DNA from: Betaproteobacteria bacterium UBA5582
Lineage (GTDB): Bacteria > Pseudomonadota > Gammaproteobacteria > Burkholderiales > Rhodocyclaceae
Assembly (NCBI GenBank): GCA_002425245.1
Contig: DILW01000015.1
Location: 5,432-69,431, forward strand
Reading direction: 5' to 3'
Length of the DNA: 64,000 bases
This document shows positions 7,885 through 18,302 of this stretch, in pieces. The number at the start of each line of letters is the position of its first letter. The first letter of the stretch is position 1. The notes under the pieces are model-generated. The model did no database searches, was not told where the DNA came from, and was given only the letters and a program-made list of their open reading frames with translations. Both the position numbers and the translations under genes were made by a program.

Positions 7885-9153
7885 ATGACTACTCAAATCG
7901 AAGACCACGGCCTCCTCCGCTTCCTCACCTGCGGCAGCGTCGACGACGGCAAGAGCACCCTGATCGGGCGCCTCTTGTTCGACACCAAGACCATCCTTGC
8001 CGACACCCTGAACGCCATCGAGAAGACCTCGCAGAAGCGCGGCCTCGGCGCGGTCGACCTCTCCTTGCTCACCGACGGCCTGCAAGCCGAGCGCGAGCAA
8101 GGCATCACCATCGACGTCGCCTACCGCTACTTCAGCACCGGCACGCGCAAGTACATCATCGCCGACGCGCCGGGGCACGAGCAGTACACCCGCAACATGG
8201 TCACCGCCGCCTCGACCGCCAACCTCGCCATCATCCTGATCGATGCGCGCAAGGGCGTGCTGACGCAGACCCGGCGTCACTCGAAATTGGCGTCGCTGGT
8301 CGGCATCCCGCACCTGGTCGTCGCCATCAACAAGATGGACCTGGTCGACTATTCGCAGGACACCTACGAGAAGATCAAGGCCGATTACCTCGAATTCGCC
8401 GCCAAGGTAGGCATCGAGGACATCCGCTTCATCCCGCTGTCGGCGCTCAACGGTGACATGATCGTCGAGCGCGGCGAGGCGCTGAACTGGTACGACGGCC
8501 CGACCCTGATGGAAATCCTCGAAGCCGTGCCCGCTGCCCACACCGAGCACGACGAGCCCTTCCGCTTCCCGGTCCAGTACGTCTGCCGCCCGCAGGATTC
8601 CGCCAACCCCGACCTGCACGACTACCGCGGCTTCATGGGCCGCGTCGAATCCGGCAGCATCAAGGTCGGTGACGCCGTCACCGTGCTGCCCAATGGTCTC
8701 GAATCGACGGTCAAGGCGGTGCAGATTGGCGGCGTCGATATCGGCGCAGCCTTCACCGAACAATCGGTGACGATCCTGCTCGCCGACGAAATCGACTGCT
8801 CGCGCGGCGACATGATCGTCAAGACCGCCGAAGCCCCGGCTGCCGTCAAGGAAATCCGCGCCACCGTCTGCTGGCTGGCCGAAGCCCCGCTCGATCGCGC
8901 CCGCACCTACCTGATCCGCCACACCACGCGCGACTCCAAGGCCAAGCTGACCGGCATCGACCACCGTCTCGACGTCAACACCCTGGAAAACCTGCCCGCC
9001 GAGAAACTGGCGATGAACGACATCGCCGAGGTCACGTTCAAGCTGGCGCAACCGCTGTTCGTCGACCCCTACACCGAGAACCGGGCGACCGGCGCCTTCA
9101 TCGTCATCGACGAGAGCAACAACAATACGGTCGGCGCCGGGATGATTCTGTAG
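7885..9153 (+). CDS. cysN: Sulfate adenylyltransferase subunit 1 (GTPase)
   Basis: A 422-residue translation-factor-like GTPase that couples GTP hydrolysis to APS formation by CysD. G1 motif GSVDDGKST is at residues 17-25, G3 DAPGHEQYTRNM and G4 NKMDL follow, then two beta-barrel domains (about 230-415). It is shorter than E. coli CysN (about 475) but complete through the barrel domains. It is not fused to APS kinase (CysC), and no cysC lies in the window. ATG 7885 is preceded by a modest AGGAATCACC leader. Downstream, the next gene has its own promoter-like signal. Confidence 0.94.
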   Translation: MTTQIEDHGLLRFLTCGSVDDGKSTLIGRLLFDTKTILADTLNAIEKTSQKRGLGAVDLSLLTDGLQAEREQGITIDVAYRYFSTGTRKYIIADAPGHEQYTRNMVTAASTANLAIILIDARKGVLTQTRRHSKLASLVGIPHLVVAINKMDLVDYSQDTYEKIKADYLEFAAKVGIEDIRFIPLSALNGDMIVERGEALNWYDGPTLMEILEAVPAAHTEHDEPFRFPVQYVCRPQDSANPDLHDYRGFMGRVESGSIKVGDAVTVLPNGLESTVKAVQIGGVDIGAAFTEQSVTILLADEIDCSRGDMIVKTAEAPAAVKEIRATVCWLAEAPLDRARTYLIRHTTRDSKAKLTGIDHRLDVNTLENLPAEKLAMNDIAEVTFKLAQPLFVDPYTENRATGAFIVIDESNNNTVGAGMIL

Positions 9154-9217
9154 GAGATCCGTTGCCAACGCGTTCTGTGAAACTGGCCGTGGAAATAACG
9201 GAGGGTAAGCAGCCTGG

Positions 9218-9247
9218 TTGATGTCCCGGCGGGTGAATTGGTGTAAT
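9218..9247 (+). promoter_or_regulatory. Candidate sigma-70 promoter upstream of the lipoprotein gene
   Basis: TTGATG (9218-9223), an 18-base spacer, then TGTAAT (9242-9247), placed 50 bases before the chosen ATG at 9298. It follows cysN by about 65 bases. This supports the small lipoprotein gene and its neighbour as a separate transcription unit from the cys genes. Confidence 0.5.
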
Positions 9248-9297
9248 CTGCCCACTCCATGCATTCTGGGTATTCCCAACACCCGACTGGAGCGACC

Positions 9298-9783
9298 ATG
9301 CCGATGACCCGAGCTGTTTCAAGCCGCCTGCTGCACTTCTTCTGGATCGCGCTGTTCGGCCTCGCGCTAGGCGGTTGCGCGGTCAAGTGGGTGGATACCT
9401 ACGACGCCGTGGCTTTCGAGGAAATCCTGACGGTGGGCAAGGCGGTGGACCGGTTCTACGGCAATCTGCTGGAAACGCCTGCGGATGAGCGCGCCTATCG
9501 TCATTTCGTCGTCCAGTACGTGATCATCGAGAGCGACATCCAGTCGATGCTCACCCGCAACCGGGCCCGCGCCCTGAACGAGGAGTCGACGCAGATTGCC
9601 GAATCGATCCTCAAGCTCTGGGTGAAATACAAGGAAGCGCACAAGTCGCGGAACACTTATGCCGATGGCGGTGCCAAGCTGGACCGGCACCGTTTCAACC
9701 GCCTGTTCGCGGCGGCGGCAAGCGCCGAGCAGGCGAAGAAGCTGAAGCCGGACGAGCGGGATGCGACCAAGGACAGCGAATGA
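9298..9783 (+). CDS. Small predicted lipoprotein of unknown function
   Basis: A 161-residue protein. A lipoprotein signal is clear: basic start (MPMTRAVSSR), hydrophobic stretch (LLHFFWIALFGLAL) and lipobox LGGC near residue 30. The mature part is hydrophilic and mostly helical, with a charged, lysine-rich C-terminus (KKLKPDERDATKDSE). ATG 9298 is preferred over ATG 9259 because GGAG lies 6-7 bases upstream and it places the signal peptide at the N-terminus. I do not recognise a domain. It is followed after 24 bases by a small Ala-rich gene in the same direction, suggesting a two-gene operon. Confidence 0.75.
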   Translation: MPMTRAVSSRLLHFFWIALFGLALGGCAVKWVDTYDAVAFEEILTVGKAVDRFYGNLLETPADERAYRHFVVQYVIIESDIQSMLTRNRARALNEESTQIAESILKLWVKYKEAHKSRNTYADGGAKLDRHRFNRLFAAAASAEQAKKLKPDERDATKDSE

Positions 9784-9807
9784 TCGGCGAACCGGGGAGC
9801 GATTTCC

Positions 9808-10131
9808 ATGAGTTTTGACATCGGCAAGGTGTTCGAGGGGATGCTCGCCGCTTCCGGCGATGTCCTGTCGGCGGAATGGCCGGGCGTGCAGGCCTGCGTC
9901 AAGGCGGCCTACCGTGACGAACTGGCGGCACTGGAGGCAATCGCCACCGCCCGCCTGGACGGCGAGATCGACGACGCCGAGATGCAGTCGCAACTGGCCG
10001 ACGAGAAGGAAGCATTGAAGGTTGCCCTGCTGGCGTGCAAGGTGAAAGGCAAGCTGGCGGCGCAGAAAGCGGCCAACGCGGCCATCGAGGTTTTGGCCGA
10101 TGCCGTTGGCGCAGCCCTGAAACTGGTTTAG
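9808..10131 (+). CDS. Small Ala-rich helical protein of unknown function
   Basis: A 107-residue soluble protein with no signal peptide or membrane helix. The composition is dominated by Ala, Glu, Lys and Leu with heptad-like spacing, so it is predicted to be almost entirely helical. The C-terminal third (KVKGKLAAQKAANAAIEVL) is basic and amphipathic. A GGAGCG sequence sits about 6 bases before ATG 9808. It follows the lipoprotein gene closely and converges on lolA three bases later. No family is recognised; codon use resembles the neighbours, which supports it being real. Confidence 0.65.
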   Translation: MSFDIGKVFEGMLAASGDVLSAEWPGVQACVKAAYRDELAALEAIATARLDGEIDDAEMQSQLADEKEALKVALLACKVKGKLAAQKAANAAIEVLADAVGAALKLV

Positions 10132-10134
10132 GCC

Positions 10135-10755
10135 TCAGTCGCCGATGACGTCGCTGCCCGCCGGCGGCGTGAAGCGGAACAGCCCGGCTGCCAGGCTCGG
10201 GTTGCGTTCGGCGCGCAGCAGGCGGATGTGAGTGGTCTGACCGAAGTTGTCGTACAGGGCCATCGCCTTCAGTTCGCGGCCAGCCATGCCGAGGCGGACT
10301 TTCTCGAAGCCGCTTTCGGCATTTTTCGGGGTCGCTTCGACCCAGACCAGCCCGTCGGCTTCGCCGGCTTCCCTGAGCGTGAAGTTCTTTTCCAGTTCGT
10401 TGTTGCCGGCGAGCAATGCCGCCGGCGAGCTGCCCATGGCCTGCCCGACTTTGCGGATGGTCACCTGCTGCAGCTCGGGATCGTGGATCCAGATCCGCTC
10501 GCCGTCGCCGACGACCAGTTGCGGATAGGGTTTGAGGATTTCCCAGCGCAGCTTGCCTGGCCGCAGGATCGCCAGGGTGCCCGAGGATTCCTGCGGCTTT
10601 CGGCCGTTGCGGGCGATCACCGCCTGCTCGAAGTCGGCCTTGTAGCTGCGCGTGTCGTTGAGGAAACCGCGCAGTTGCTCGATGGCGCCGGCATGGGCGA
10701 GAACGGGCAGCAGTGCGCCGGCGGCGATGACGATGAGTTGGCGGATGGATTTCAT
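10135..10755 (-). CDS. lolA: Outer-membrane lipoprotein carrier protein LolA
   Basis: A 206-residue periplasmic chaperone that receives lipoproteins from LolCDE and delivers them to LolB. It has a Sec signal peptide (MKSIRQLIVIAAGALLPVLAHA, cleavage about residue 22), followed by the LolA start IEQLRGFLNDTRSYKADFEQ. The conserved GTLAILRPGKLRWEI and GDGERIWIHDPELQQV strands follow. Length matches the family. It is downstream of ftsK in the same direction (71-base gap), an arrangement common in proteobacteria (ftsK-lolA). Confidence 0.93.
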   Translation of the reverse strand: MKSIRQLIVIAAGALLPVLAHAGAIEQLRGFLNDTRSYKADFEQAVIARNGRKPQESSGTLAILRPGKLRWEILKPYPQLVVGDGERIWIHDPELQQVTIRKVGQAMGSSPAALLAGNNELEKNFTLREAGEADGLVWVEATPKNAESGFEKVRLGMAGRELKAMALYDNFGQTTHIRLLRAERNPSLAAGLFRFTPPAGSDVIGD

Positions 10756-10826
10756 GGGCGCAGCTTACGCCGGCTCGCGGGCCGGCGCTGTGTCAGTGTG
10801 TAAGTCATTGTTGCTGTCGGCCGGGC

Positions 10827-13121
10827 TCATTCGGCCGGTTTCTTCATCAGCACTTCGCGACCGCCGCGACCGTCCATCGCCGACACCAGGCCGGCGTTTT
10901 CCATGGCTTCGATGAGACGGGCCGAACGGTTGTAGCCGATGCGCAGGTGGCGCTGGACGAGCGAGATCGAGGCGCGCTGGTTCTTGAGCACGATATCGAC
11001 GGCCTGGTCGTAGAGCGGGTCGCTTTCGGCGTCGCCACCGCCCTCGCCGGCCTCGCCGCCGCCCTCTTCGTCGCCGGCGGCACCGTTGAGGATGTCCTCG
11101 ACGTATTCCGGCGCACCGGTAGCCTTGAGGTGTTCGACGATGCGGTGCACTTCATCGTCGGAAACGAAGGCACCGTGAACGCGGGTCGGGTAACCAGTGC
11201 CGGGTGCGAGGTAGAGCATGTCGCCCTGGCCAAGCAGCGCTTCGGCGCCCATCTGGTCAAGGATGGTGCGCGAGTCGATCTTGCTCGAAACCTGGAACGA
11301 AAGCCGGGTAGGAATGTTGGCCTTGATCAGACCGGTGATCACATCGACCGACGGGCGCTGGGTTGCCAGCACCAGGTGGATGCCGGCAGCGCGAGCCTTT
11401 TGCGCCAGGCGGGCGATCTGTTCCTCGACCTTTTTGCCGACGACCATCATCAGGTCGGCCAGTTCGTCGATGATGACGACGATGTAAGGCATGTGCTTGA
11501 GCGGCTCCGGCGCTTCCGGGGTCAGGCTGAGCGGGTTCGGGATGTGCTCGCCGCGCTTCTCGGCGTCCTTGATCTTGCCGTTGAGGCCGGCGATGTTGCG
11601 CACGCCCATCGCCGACATCAGTTTGTAGCGCTTTTCCATCTCGGTGACGCACCAGTGCAGCGCGTTGGCCGCCTGCTTCATGTCGGTGACGACCGGCGCC
11701 AGCAGGTGCGGAATTCCCTCGTAGATGGAGAGTTCGAGCATCTTGGGGTCGACCATGATGAGGCGGACGTTTTCCGGCTCGGACTTGTAGAGCATCGACA
11801 GGATCATCGCATTGACCCCGACCGACTTGCCCGAACCGGTGGTGCCGGCGACCAGCAGGTGGGGCGTCCGCGCCAGGTCGGCGACCACCGGCTGACCGCC
11901 GATGTCCTTGCCCAGGCAAACGGTGAGCGGGCTGCTCATATCGTTGTACGGCTTGCTGGAAATGATCTCGGAGAGCTTGACCGTCTGCCGCTTGGGATTG
12001 GGCAATTCGAGCGCCATGCACGACTTGCCGGGCACGGTTTCGACGACGCGGATCGAGACCATGGCCAGTGCCCGCGCCAGATCGCGCGCCAGGTTGACGA
12101 TCTGGGCGCCCTTGACGCCGACCGCCGGCTCGATTTCGTAACGGGTGATGACCGGCCCCGGCATCGCCGCCAGCACCTTGACCTGAACACCGAAGTCGGC
12201 GAGCTTTCTTTCGATCAGGCGCGAGGTGTATTCAAGGGTTTCCGAGCTGACCGTCTCGGTCGCCGGCGGCGCCGGATCGAGCAGGTGCAGCGGCGGCAGC
12301 GTGCCGCCGACGATGGCCTCGGGGAAGAGCATCGCCTGCTTTTCCCGTTCGACGCGCTTCTCTGCCTTCTTCGAGACCGGCACTTCGACCGGTGCTGCCG
12401 GTTCGATGAAGATCGGCTCGTGCAGTTCGACGCGCAGTTTTTCTTCCTTGATCACCACTTCGCGCTGCTGGGCAACCTCCTTGCCGATCTGGCGGTCGCG
12501 CCAGGCATCGATGCGGCCGTGCGCAAACAGGAGCAGTGCTTCGAGAATCAGGCCGAGTTTCTCGAACGCCCACAGCCAGGACATGCCGGCGAAAGCGCTC
12601 CAGGCGGCGGCCATGAGCGCCAGCAGGAACAAGGTGGCACCGGTGAAGCCGAGCGTGTCGGCCAGCCAGCGGCTGAGTTCCAGCCCGAGCATGCCGCCCG
12701 GCGCCAGCGGCAATTCGGCCTGCAGGCTGTGGAAACGCAGGGCTTCGAGGGCAGCGCTGGCGAGCAGCAGGACGACGAAACCGGGCAGGGACAAATAGGG
12801 CGAAGGCGGCGATTTTTCCGGTTGTCCATGCAGGCGGCGAAAGCCCCACCACACGGTCATGCCGAGCAGGACCACCCACCACCAGGCGGACAGGCCGAAG
12901 ACGTAGAGCATCAAATCGGCCACCCAGGCGCCAGCACGTCCGGCCGGGTTCTGCAGGCCGGCAGGACCGGCTGCGTGCGACCAGCCCGGGTCGCTGCGCT
13001 GGAAGCCCCACAGGGCCATGATCAGGAATACGGCCAGCGCCCCCACCCCGAGCCAGCGTGATTCCTGAAGCAGGCTGCCGATCTTGTCGGGCATCGGACT
13101 GGGGTCGTTTCTTTTCGCCAT
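10827..13121 (-). CDS. ftsK: DNA translocase FtsK
   Basis: A 764-residue septum-located DNA pump that clears chromosome termini and activates XerCD. About four membrane helices occupy residues 25-190. A short linker (about 200-270, much shorter than in E. coli) leads to the alpha/beta motor, with Walker A GTTGSGKS and Walker B IVVIIDELADLM. The C-terminal winged-helix gamma domain (about 690-764) recognises KOPS and contains HLRIGYNRSARLIEAMENAG. The acidic, Gly-rich stretch before gamma (GDEEGGGEAGEGGG) is a flexible tether. The compact linker is usual for betaproteobacterial FtsK/SpoIIIE-type proteins. Confidence 0.95.
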   Translation of the reverse strand: MAKRNDPSPMPDKIGSLLQESRWLGVGALAVFLIMALWGFQRSDPGWSHAAGPAGLQNPAGRAGAWVADLMLYVFGLSAWWWVVLLGMTVWWGFRRLHGQPEKSPPSPYLSLPGFVVLLLASAALEALRFHSLQAELPLAPGGMLGLELSRWLADTLGFTGATLFLLALMAAAWSAFAGMSWLWAFEKLGLILEALLLFAHGRIDAWRDRQIGKEVAQQREVVIKEEKLRVELHEPIFIEPAAPVEVPVSKKAEKRVEREKQAMLFPEAIVGGTLPPLHLLDPAPPATETVSSETLEYTSRLIERKLADFGVQVKVLAAMPGPVITRYEIEPAVGVKGAQIVNLARDLARALAMVSIRVVETVPGKSCMALELPNPKRQTVKLSEIISSKPYNDMSSPLTVCLGKDIGGQPVVADLARTPHLLVAGTTGSGKSVGVNAMILSMLYKSEPENVRLIMVDPKMLELSIYEGIPHLLAPVVTDMKQAANALHWCVTEMEKRYKLMSAMGVRNIAGLNGKIKDAEKRGEHIPNPLSLTPEAPEPLKHMPYIVVIIDELADLMMVVGKKVEEQIARLAQKARAAGIHLVLATQRPSVDVITGLIKANIPTRLSFQVSSKIDSRTILDQMGAEALLGQGDMLYLAPGTGYPTRVHGAFVSDDEVHRIVEHLKATGAPEYVEDILNGAAGDEEGGGEAGEGGGDAESDPLYDQAVDIVLKNQRASISLVQRHLRIGYNRSARLIEAMENAGLVSAMDGRGGREVLMKKPAE

Positions 13122-13194
13122 CGGCTTTTCCTCTACCGCTTTCGGCCGAGCCGGAAACGGGCTAAATCATTTTGCGTCATACAGTTAGCATGCA

Positions 13195-13262
13195 ATTATA
13201 AACCGCTTTAGTAGATTGGTTACGAAGCTCAACAAAACGATGGTCCATTAGCCGGCTATAAT
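13195..13262. promoter_or_regulatory. Divergent promoter region between ftsK and trxB
   Basis: A perfect -10 TATAAT for trxB lies at 13257-13262 on the plus strand, 35 bases before its ATG; the matching -35 is poor. On the minus strand a perfect TATAAT occupies 13200-13195, 74 bases before the ftsK ATG, also with a weak -35. The 176-base spacer is AT-rich compared with the surrounding coding DNA. The -10 elements are direct observations; actual start sites are inferred. Confidence 0.5.
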
Positions 13263-13297
13263 TTTCGCCGATTCAATCCAGAGGCAGAAAAAAGACC

Positions 13298-14257
13298 ATG
13301 AGCACTCGCCACACCCCGCTGATCATTCTCGGTTCCGGCCCCGCCGGCTACACCGCCGCTGTTTACGCCGCGCGCGCCAACCTCAAGCCGGTGCTGATCA
13401 CCGGCATGGCCCAGGGCGGCCAGTTGATGACCACCACCGAAGTCGACAACTGGCCGGCCGACGCCGACGGCGTCCAGGGTCCGGAGCTGATGCAGCGTTT
13501 CGAGAAGCACGCCACCCGCTTCGACACCGAAATCATCTTCGATCACATCCACACCACCAAACTGACCGAAAAGCCCTTCACCCTGATCGGCGACAGCGGC
13601 ACCTACACCTGCGACGCACTGATCATCGCCACCGGCGCCTCGGCAATGTACCTCGGCCTGCCGTCCGAACAGGAATTCATGGGCAAGGGCGTCTCCGCCT
13701 GCGCCACCTGCGACGGTTTCTTCTACCGCAACAAGCCGGTCGCCGTCGTCGGCGGCGGCAACACCGCGGTCGAGGAAGCGCTCTACCTGGCCAACATCGC
13801 CAGCCATGTCACGCTGATCCACCGCCGCGACAAGTTCAAGGCCGAGAAGATCATGCAGGACAAGCTGTTCCAGAAGGAAAAGGAAGGCAAGGTCACCATC
13901 CTGTGGAACAGCACCCTCGACGAAGTGCTCGGCGACGCCTCCGGCGTCACCGGCCTGGCGGTCAAGCACGTACAGACCGGCGAAGTGAAGAAGGTCGACG
14001 TGCATGGCGTGTTCATCGCCATCGGCCACAAGCCGAACACCGACATCTTCGCCGGCCAGCTGGAAATGGACCACGGCTACCTCGTCACCCAGTCGGGTCG
14101 CACCGGCAACGCAACGCAGACCAGCATCCCCGGCGTCTTCGCCGCCGGCGACGTGCAGGATCAGATCTACAAGCAGGCCTGCACTTCGGCTGCCAGCGGT
14201 TGCATGGCCGCACTCGACGCCGAGCGCTACCTCGACAACCTTGGCCACCAAGGCTGA
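13298..14257 (+). CDS. trxB: Thioredoxin reductase
   Basis: A 319-residue FAD/NADPH flavoenzyme that reduces thioredoxin. The FAD-binding glycine motif ILGSGPAGYTAAVYAAR is at the N-terminus, the redox-active CATC is at Cys135/Cys138 (SACATCDGFFY), and the NADPH-binding VVGGGNTAVEEA follows. The second FAD signature GVFAAGDVQDQIYKQA is near the C-terminus. Length is typical. A GAGG ribosome-binding element is about 15-18 bases upstream with a purine-rich leader. Its 3' end overlaps the likely TTG start of the Smr gene by 17 bases, suggesting coupling. Confidence 0.96.
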   Translation: MSTRHTPLIILGSGPAGYTAAVYAARANLKPVLITGMAQGGQLMTTTEVDNWPADADGVQGPELMQRFEKHATRFDTEIIFDHIHTTKLTEKPFTLIGDSGTYTCDALIIATGASAMYLGLPSEQEFMGKGVSACATCDGFFYRNKPVAVVGGGNTAVEEALYLANIASHVTLIHRRDKFKAEKIMQDKLFQKEKEGKVTILWNSTLDEVLGDASGVTGLAVKHVQTGEVKKVDVHGVFIAIGHKPNTDIFAGQLEMDHGYLVTQSGRTGNATQTSIPGVFAAGDVQDQIYKQACTSAASGCMAALDAERYLDNLGHQG

Positions 14258-15098
14258 ACAAAACGCGCTGAAAGACGGCCTGCGGGCCGTCTGGAAGCGA
14301 CGTGCGGCGGCGCCGGTCGCTGTGCCCCCCGCCAAACCGCCGGCCAAACCAGCCGACGACAACGACGAACAGGCCCTGTTCCGCAAGGCCATGGCCGGTG
14401 CCCAGGCACTGCCCGACAGCAACCGTGTGATCCTGGCCAAGCCGCCGTCACGGCGTATCGTCGCCCCCTCCCCGGCCGACGACCAGCCCTCGAGACCGCG
14501 AGCCACCGGCGACCATGCCCTGCCCAGCCGTTGGCAGGACGACACCCGCCCGCAGCGCCTGCCCGACGATCCGGAACAGGCTGCTTTCGTGCTGGCGATG
14601 ACTGGTGTCGCGCCCTTGCCCGACAAGAATCTGGCCGAGTTGAACAAACCGGTGCCGCGGCCGGCAGCCCAGCAAGCGCAGGCCGACCGCCAGGCCGTGC
14701 TGCACGAAAGCCTGCACGCCCCGATTGCACTGCAGGACCGGCTCGAAGGCGGCGACGAGCCGGCCTACCTGCGCAACGGCCTGGCGCAGACCATCCTGCG
14801 CGACCTGCGCCGCGGCCGCTGGGTGATCCAGGACGAAGTCGACCTGCACGGGCTGAACCGCGAACAGGCTCGCCATCTGGTTGCCGGCTTCCTGCATACC
14901 TGCCTGCACCAGGGCAAACGCTGCGTACGTATCGTGCACGGCAAGGGCCACGGCTCGCCGCACAAGCTGTCGATCCTGCGCCAGCTGGTACGCGGCTGGC
15001 TGGCCCAGCGCCACGAGGTACTCGCCTACTGCCAGGCCAAGCCGCATGACGGCGGCGAGGGCGCCCTGCTAGTGCTGCTGCGCGCGCCCAAAGCTTGA
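14241..15098 (+). CDS. Smr-domain protein (MutS2 C-terminal type)
   Basis: About 285 residues if started at the TTG at 14241 (MATKAEQNALKDGLRAVWK). The first ~190 residues are low-complexity, rich in Pro, Ala and Arg, with an apparent internal repeat: DDNDEQALFRKAMAGAQALPD and DDPEQAAFVLAMTGVAPLPD are related units, each followed by a short K-P motif. The C-terminal ~90 residues are an Smr domain with the signature DEVDLHGLNREQA and RIVHGKGHGS, associated with DNA nicking or RNA cleavage. No ATG occurs in frame before 14391, so a non-ATG start inside trxB is the best choice. The start is uncertain; the Smr domain is clear. Confidence 0.8.
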   Translation: MATKAEQNALKDGLRAVWKRRAAAPVAVPPAKPPAKPADDNDEQALFRKAMAGAQALPDSNRVILAKPPSRRIVAPSPADDQPSRPRATGDHALPSRWQDDTRPQRLPDDPEQAAFVLAMTGVAPLPDKNLAELNKPVPRPAAQQAQADRQAVLHESLHAPIALQDRLEGGDEPAYLRNGLAQTILRDLRRGRWVIQDEVDLHGLNREQARHLVAGFLHTCLHQGKRCVRIVHGKGHGSPHKLSILRQLVRGWLAQRHEVLAYCQAKPHDGGEGALLVLLRAPKA

Positions 15099-15109
15099 CC
15101 CCTCAGAAA

Positions 15110-15156
15110 TGATTGCAATGCCAGCACGACCTGCTAAACTGCAATCAGTGCAATCA
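15110..15156 (+). promoter_or_regulatory. Toxin-antitoxin promoter overlapped by three TGCAATCA repeats
   Basis: The octamer TGATTGCA (15110-15117) is repeated inverted as TGCAATCA at 15140-15147 and again directly at 15149-15156. A promoter-like pair TTGCAA (15113-15118), 16 bases, TAAACT (15135-15140) lies within them. This is the expected layout for an autoregulated antitoxin operator. The antitoxin ATG follows 17 bases after the last repeat. Confidence 0.65.
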
Positions 15157-15172
15157 CACCGTGGGAGTTAGC

Positions 15173-15385
15173 ATGACTACCAATCTGGTTGTTCGCAATA
15201 TCGAACCCGCCGTTACCCAAGCTCTCAAGCAGGCCGCTGCGGCCCATGGCCGCAGCGCAGAAGCCGAGCATCGGGAAATTCTGCGCAATGCACTCTTTCG
15301 CCCACCTCGCCGCAGCTTCAAGGAGGTCTTGGCCAGCATGCCGGATGTCGGTGAGGATGAAGACTTCAACTGCCGGCAAGGCTAA
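15173..15385 (+). CDS. FitA/VapB-type antitoxin with ribbon-helix-helix fold
   Basis: A 70-residue protein. The N-terminus NLVVRNIEPAVTQALKQAA is the beta-strand/helix start of Arc-type ribbon-helix-helix antitoxins of the FitA subgroup, and the following HGRSAEAEHREIL is the typical FitA continuation. The acidic C-terminus (MPDVGEDEDF) would wrap the toxin. ATG 15173 is chosen over 15113 because GGGAG precedes it by 6 bases and the earlier start would lie inside the operator. Its TAA stop overlaps the toxin ATG (TAATG), the usual coupling for such pairs. Confidence 0.88.
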   Translation: MTTNLVVRNIEPAVTQALKQAAAAHGRSAEAEHREILRNALFRPPRRSFKEVLASMPDVGEDEDFNCRQG

Positions 15386-15795
15386 TGTATCTGCTTGACA
15401 CCAACGTCATCAGCGAACTCAGAAAGGGCGCCCGTGCCAATCGGGGCGTACTTGACTTCTATTCCCAACTCAAGCCGGAAGACATCTACCTGAGCTCGCA
15501 AACTATCGGCGAACTGCGACGTGGCGTAGAAAACATTCGAGGACGAGGTGATCTTGAACAAGCTGATCGGCTCGAAATCTGGCTAACCGACATCCTTGCC
15601 GACCACGCCGCCCGGATTCTGGCTTTTGACGCGGAATGCGCCCAGGTCTGGGGTAAGCTCATGTCACCCAGCCCGCAGCATCCCATCGACAAGCAAATCG
15701 CCGCCATTGGTTTGATCTACGACTTGACCATAGTCACGCGCAACACCGTCGATTTCGCACACACCGGTGCTCGTCTGGTGAATCCATTTATTTGA
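15385..15795 (+). CDS. PIN-domain toxin ribonuclease, FitB/VapC type
   Basis: A 136-residue PIN nuclease. The catalytic acidic residues are in place: Asp5 in LLDTNVISEL, Glu in the GELRRGVE segment, Asp in the HPIDKQIAAIGL segment and the final TRNTVDF. Family members cleave tRNA or other structured RNA and are held inactive by the cognate antitoxin. It is the second gene of a two-gene unit and translationally coupled to the antitoxin. The cassette sits between the Smr gene and hppA with no transposon remnants. Confidence 0.88.
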   Translation: MYLLDTNVISELRKGARANRGVLDFYSQLKPEDIYLSSQTIGELRRGVENIRGRGDLEQADRLEIWLTDILADHAARILAFDAECAQVWGKLMSPSPQHPIDKQIAAIGLIYDLTIVTRNTVDFAHTGARLVNPFI

Positions 15796-15814
15796 ACCAG
15801 TGCGCTGATTCCAG

Positions 15815-15842
15815 AAAAAAAATGCGCCCCGCAGGGCGCATT
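15815..15842 (-). terminator. Rho-independent terminator of hppA
   Basis: The stem pairs ATGCGCCC (15822-15829) with GGGCGCAT (15834-15841) around a four-base loop. On the plus strand it is preceded by eight A residues (15815-15822), which read as a U-tract after the hairpin on the minus strand. It is 20 bases past the hppA stop. On the plus strand the hairpin also lies after the toxin gene but lacks a T-run there. Confidence 0.85.
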
Positions 15843-15861
15843 CTGTAATCCCGGATTTATC

Positions 15862-17907
<2,046 letters not shown>

Positions 17908-17972
17908 TTCTCCCTCTCATGGACTGACAAACAAGTGGGCAGGCGACTTCTCCGAAAATGCTTCCGGACAGC

Positions 17973-18002
17973 AAAAAACGCCCGGGAAAGAAGCGGGGCG
18001 TT
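17973..18002 (-). terminator. Terminator-like hairpin in the hppA leader
   Basis: On the minus strand AACGCCC (18002-17996) pairs with GGGCGTT (17983-17977) and is followed at once by a T-run (six A residues at 17973-17978 on the plus strand). It lies 65 bases before the hppA start codon. It may end transcription coming from the glnB side or act as an attenuator of hppA. Confidence 0.6.
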
Positions 18003-18302
18003 GGCGGAAGCGCAGGAAAACGGGTGTTTTTCGGTCTTTGCCGAACGGGGGCCTGTCTGGAAAACCGCACCGGCCGCGCCCGCACTTCCCGTTTGCTGCT
18101 GGAAGGCTGAACGCGTCGTCATGTGCTGCCCCTTAATTCATCAGGGAGACGACACGGCCGGACATGCCGACCCTGCCGTCGTCGCACACCCTGAAGTGTG
18201 CGGTGAAGACTGGGGATGATTGCCGGCAGTTGCCGTCAAATCTTCTCTCTACCTGAATGGTGCTCATGAAATCCCGCTTGCCACTGAATCATTGGAGATA
18301 CC

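Noticed and set aside
10947..13061. A 704-codon plus-strand frame opposite ftsK
   Set aside because: Antisense to FtsK, with low-complexity Arg/Asp/Gly composition and no ribosome-binding site or motif.
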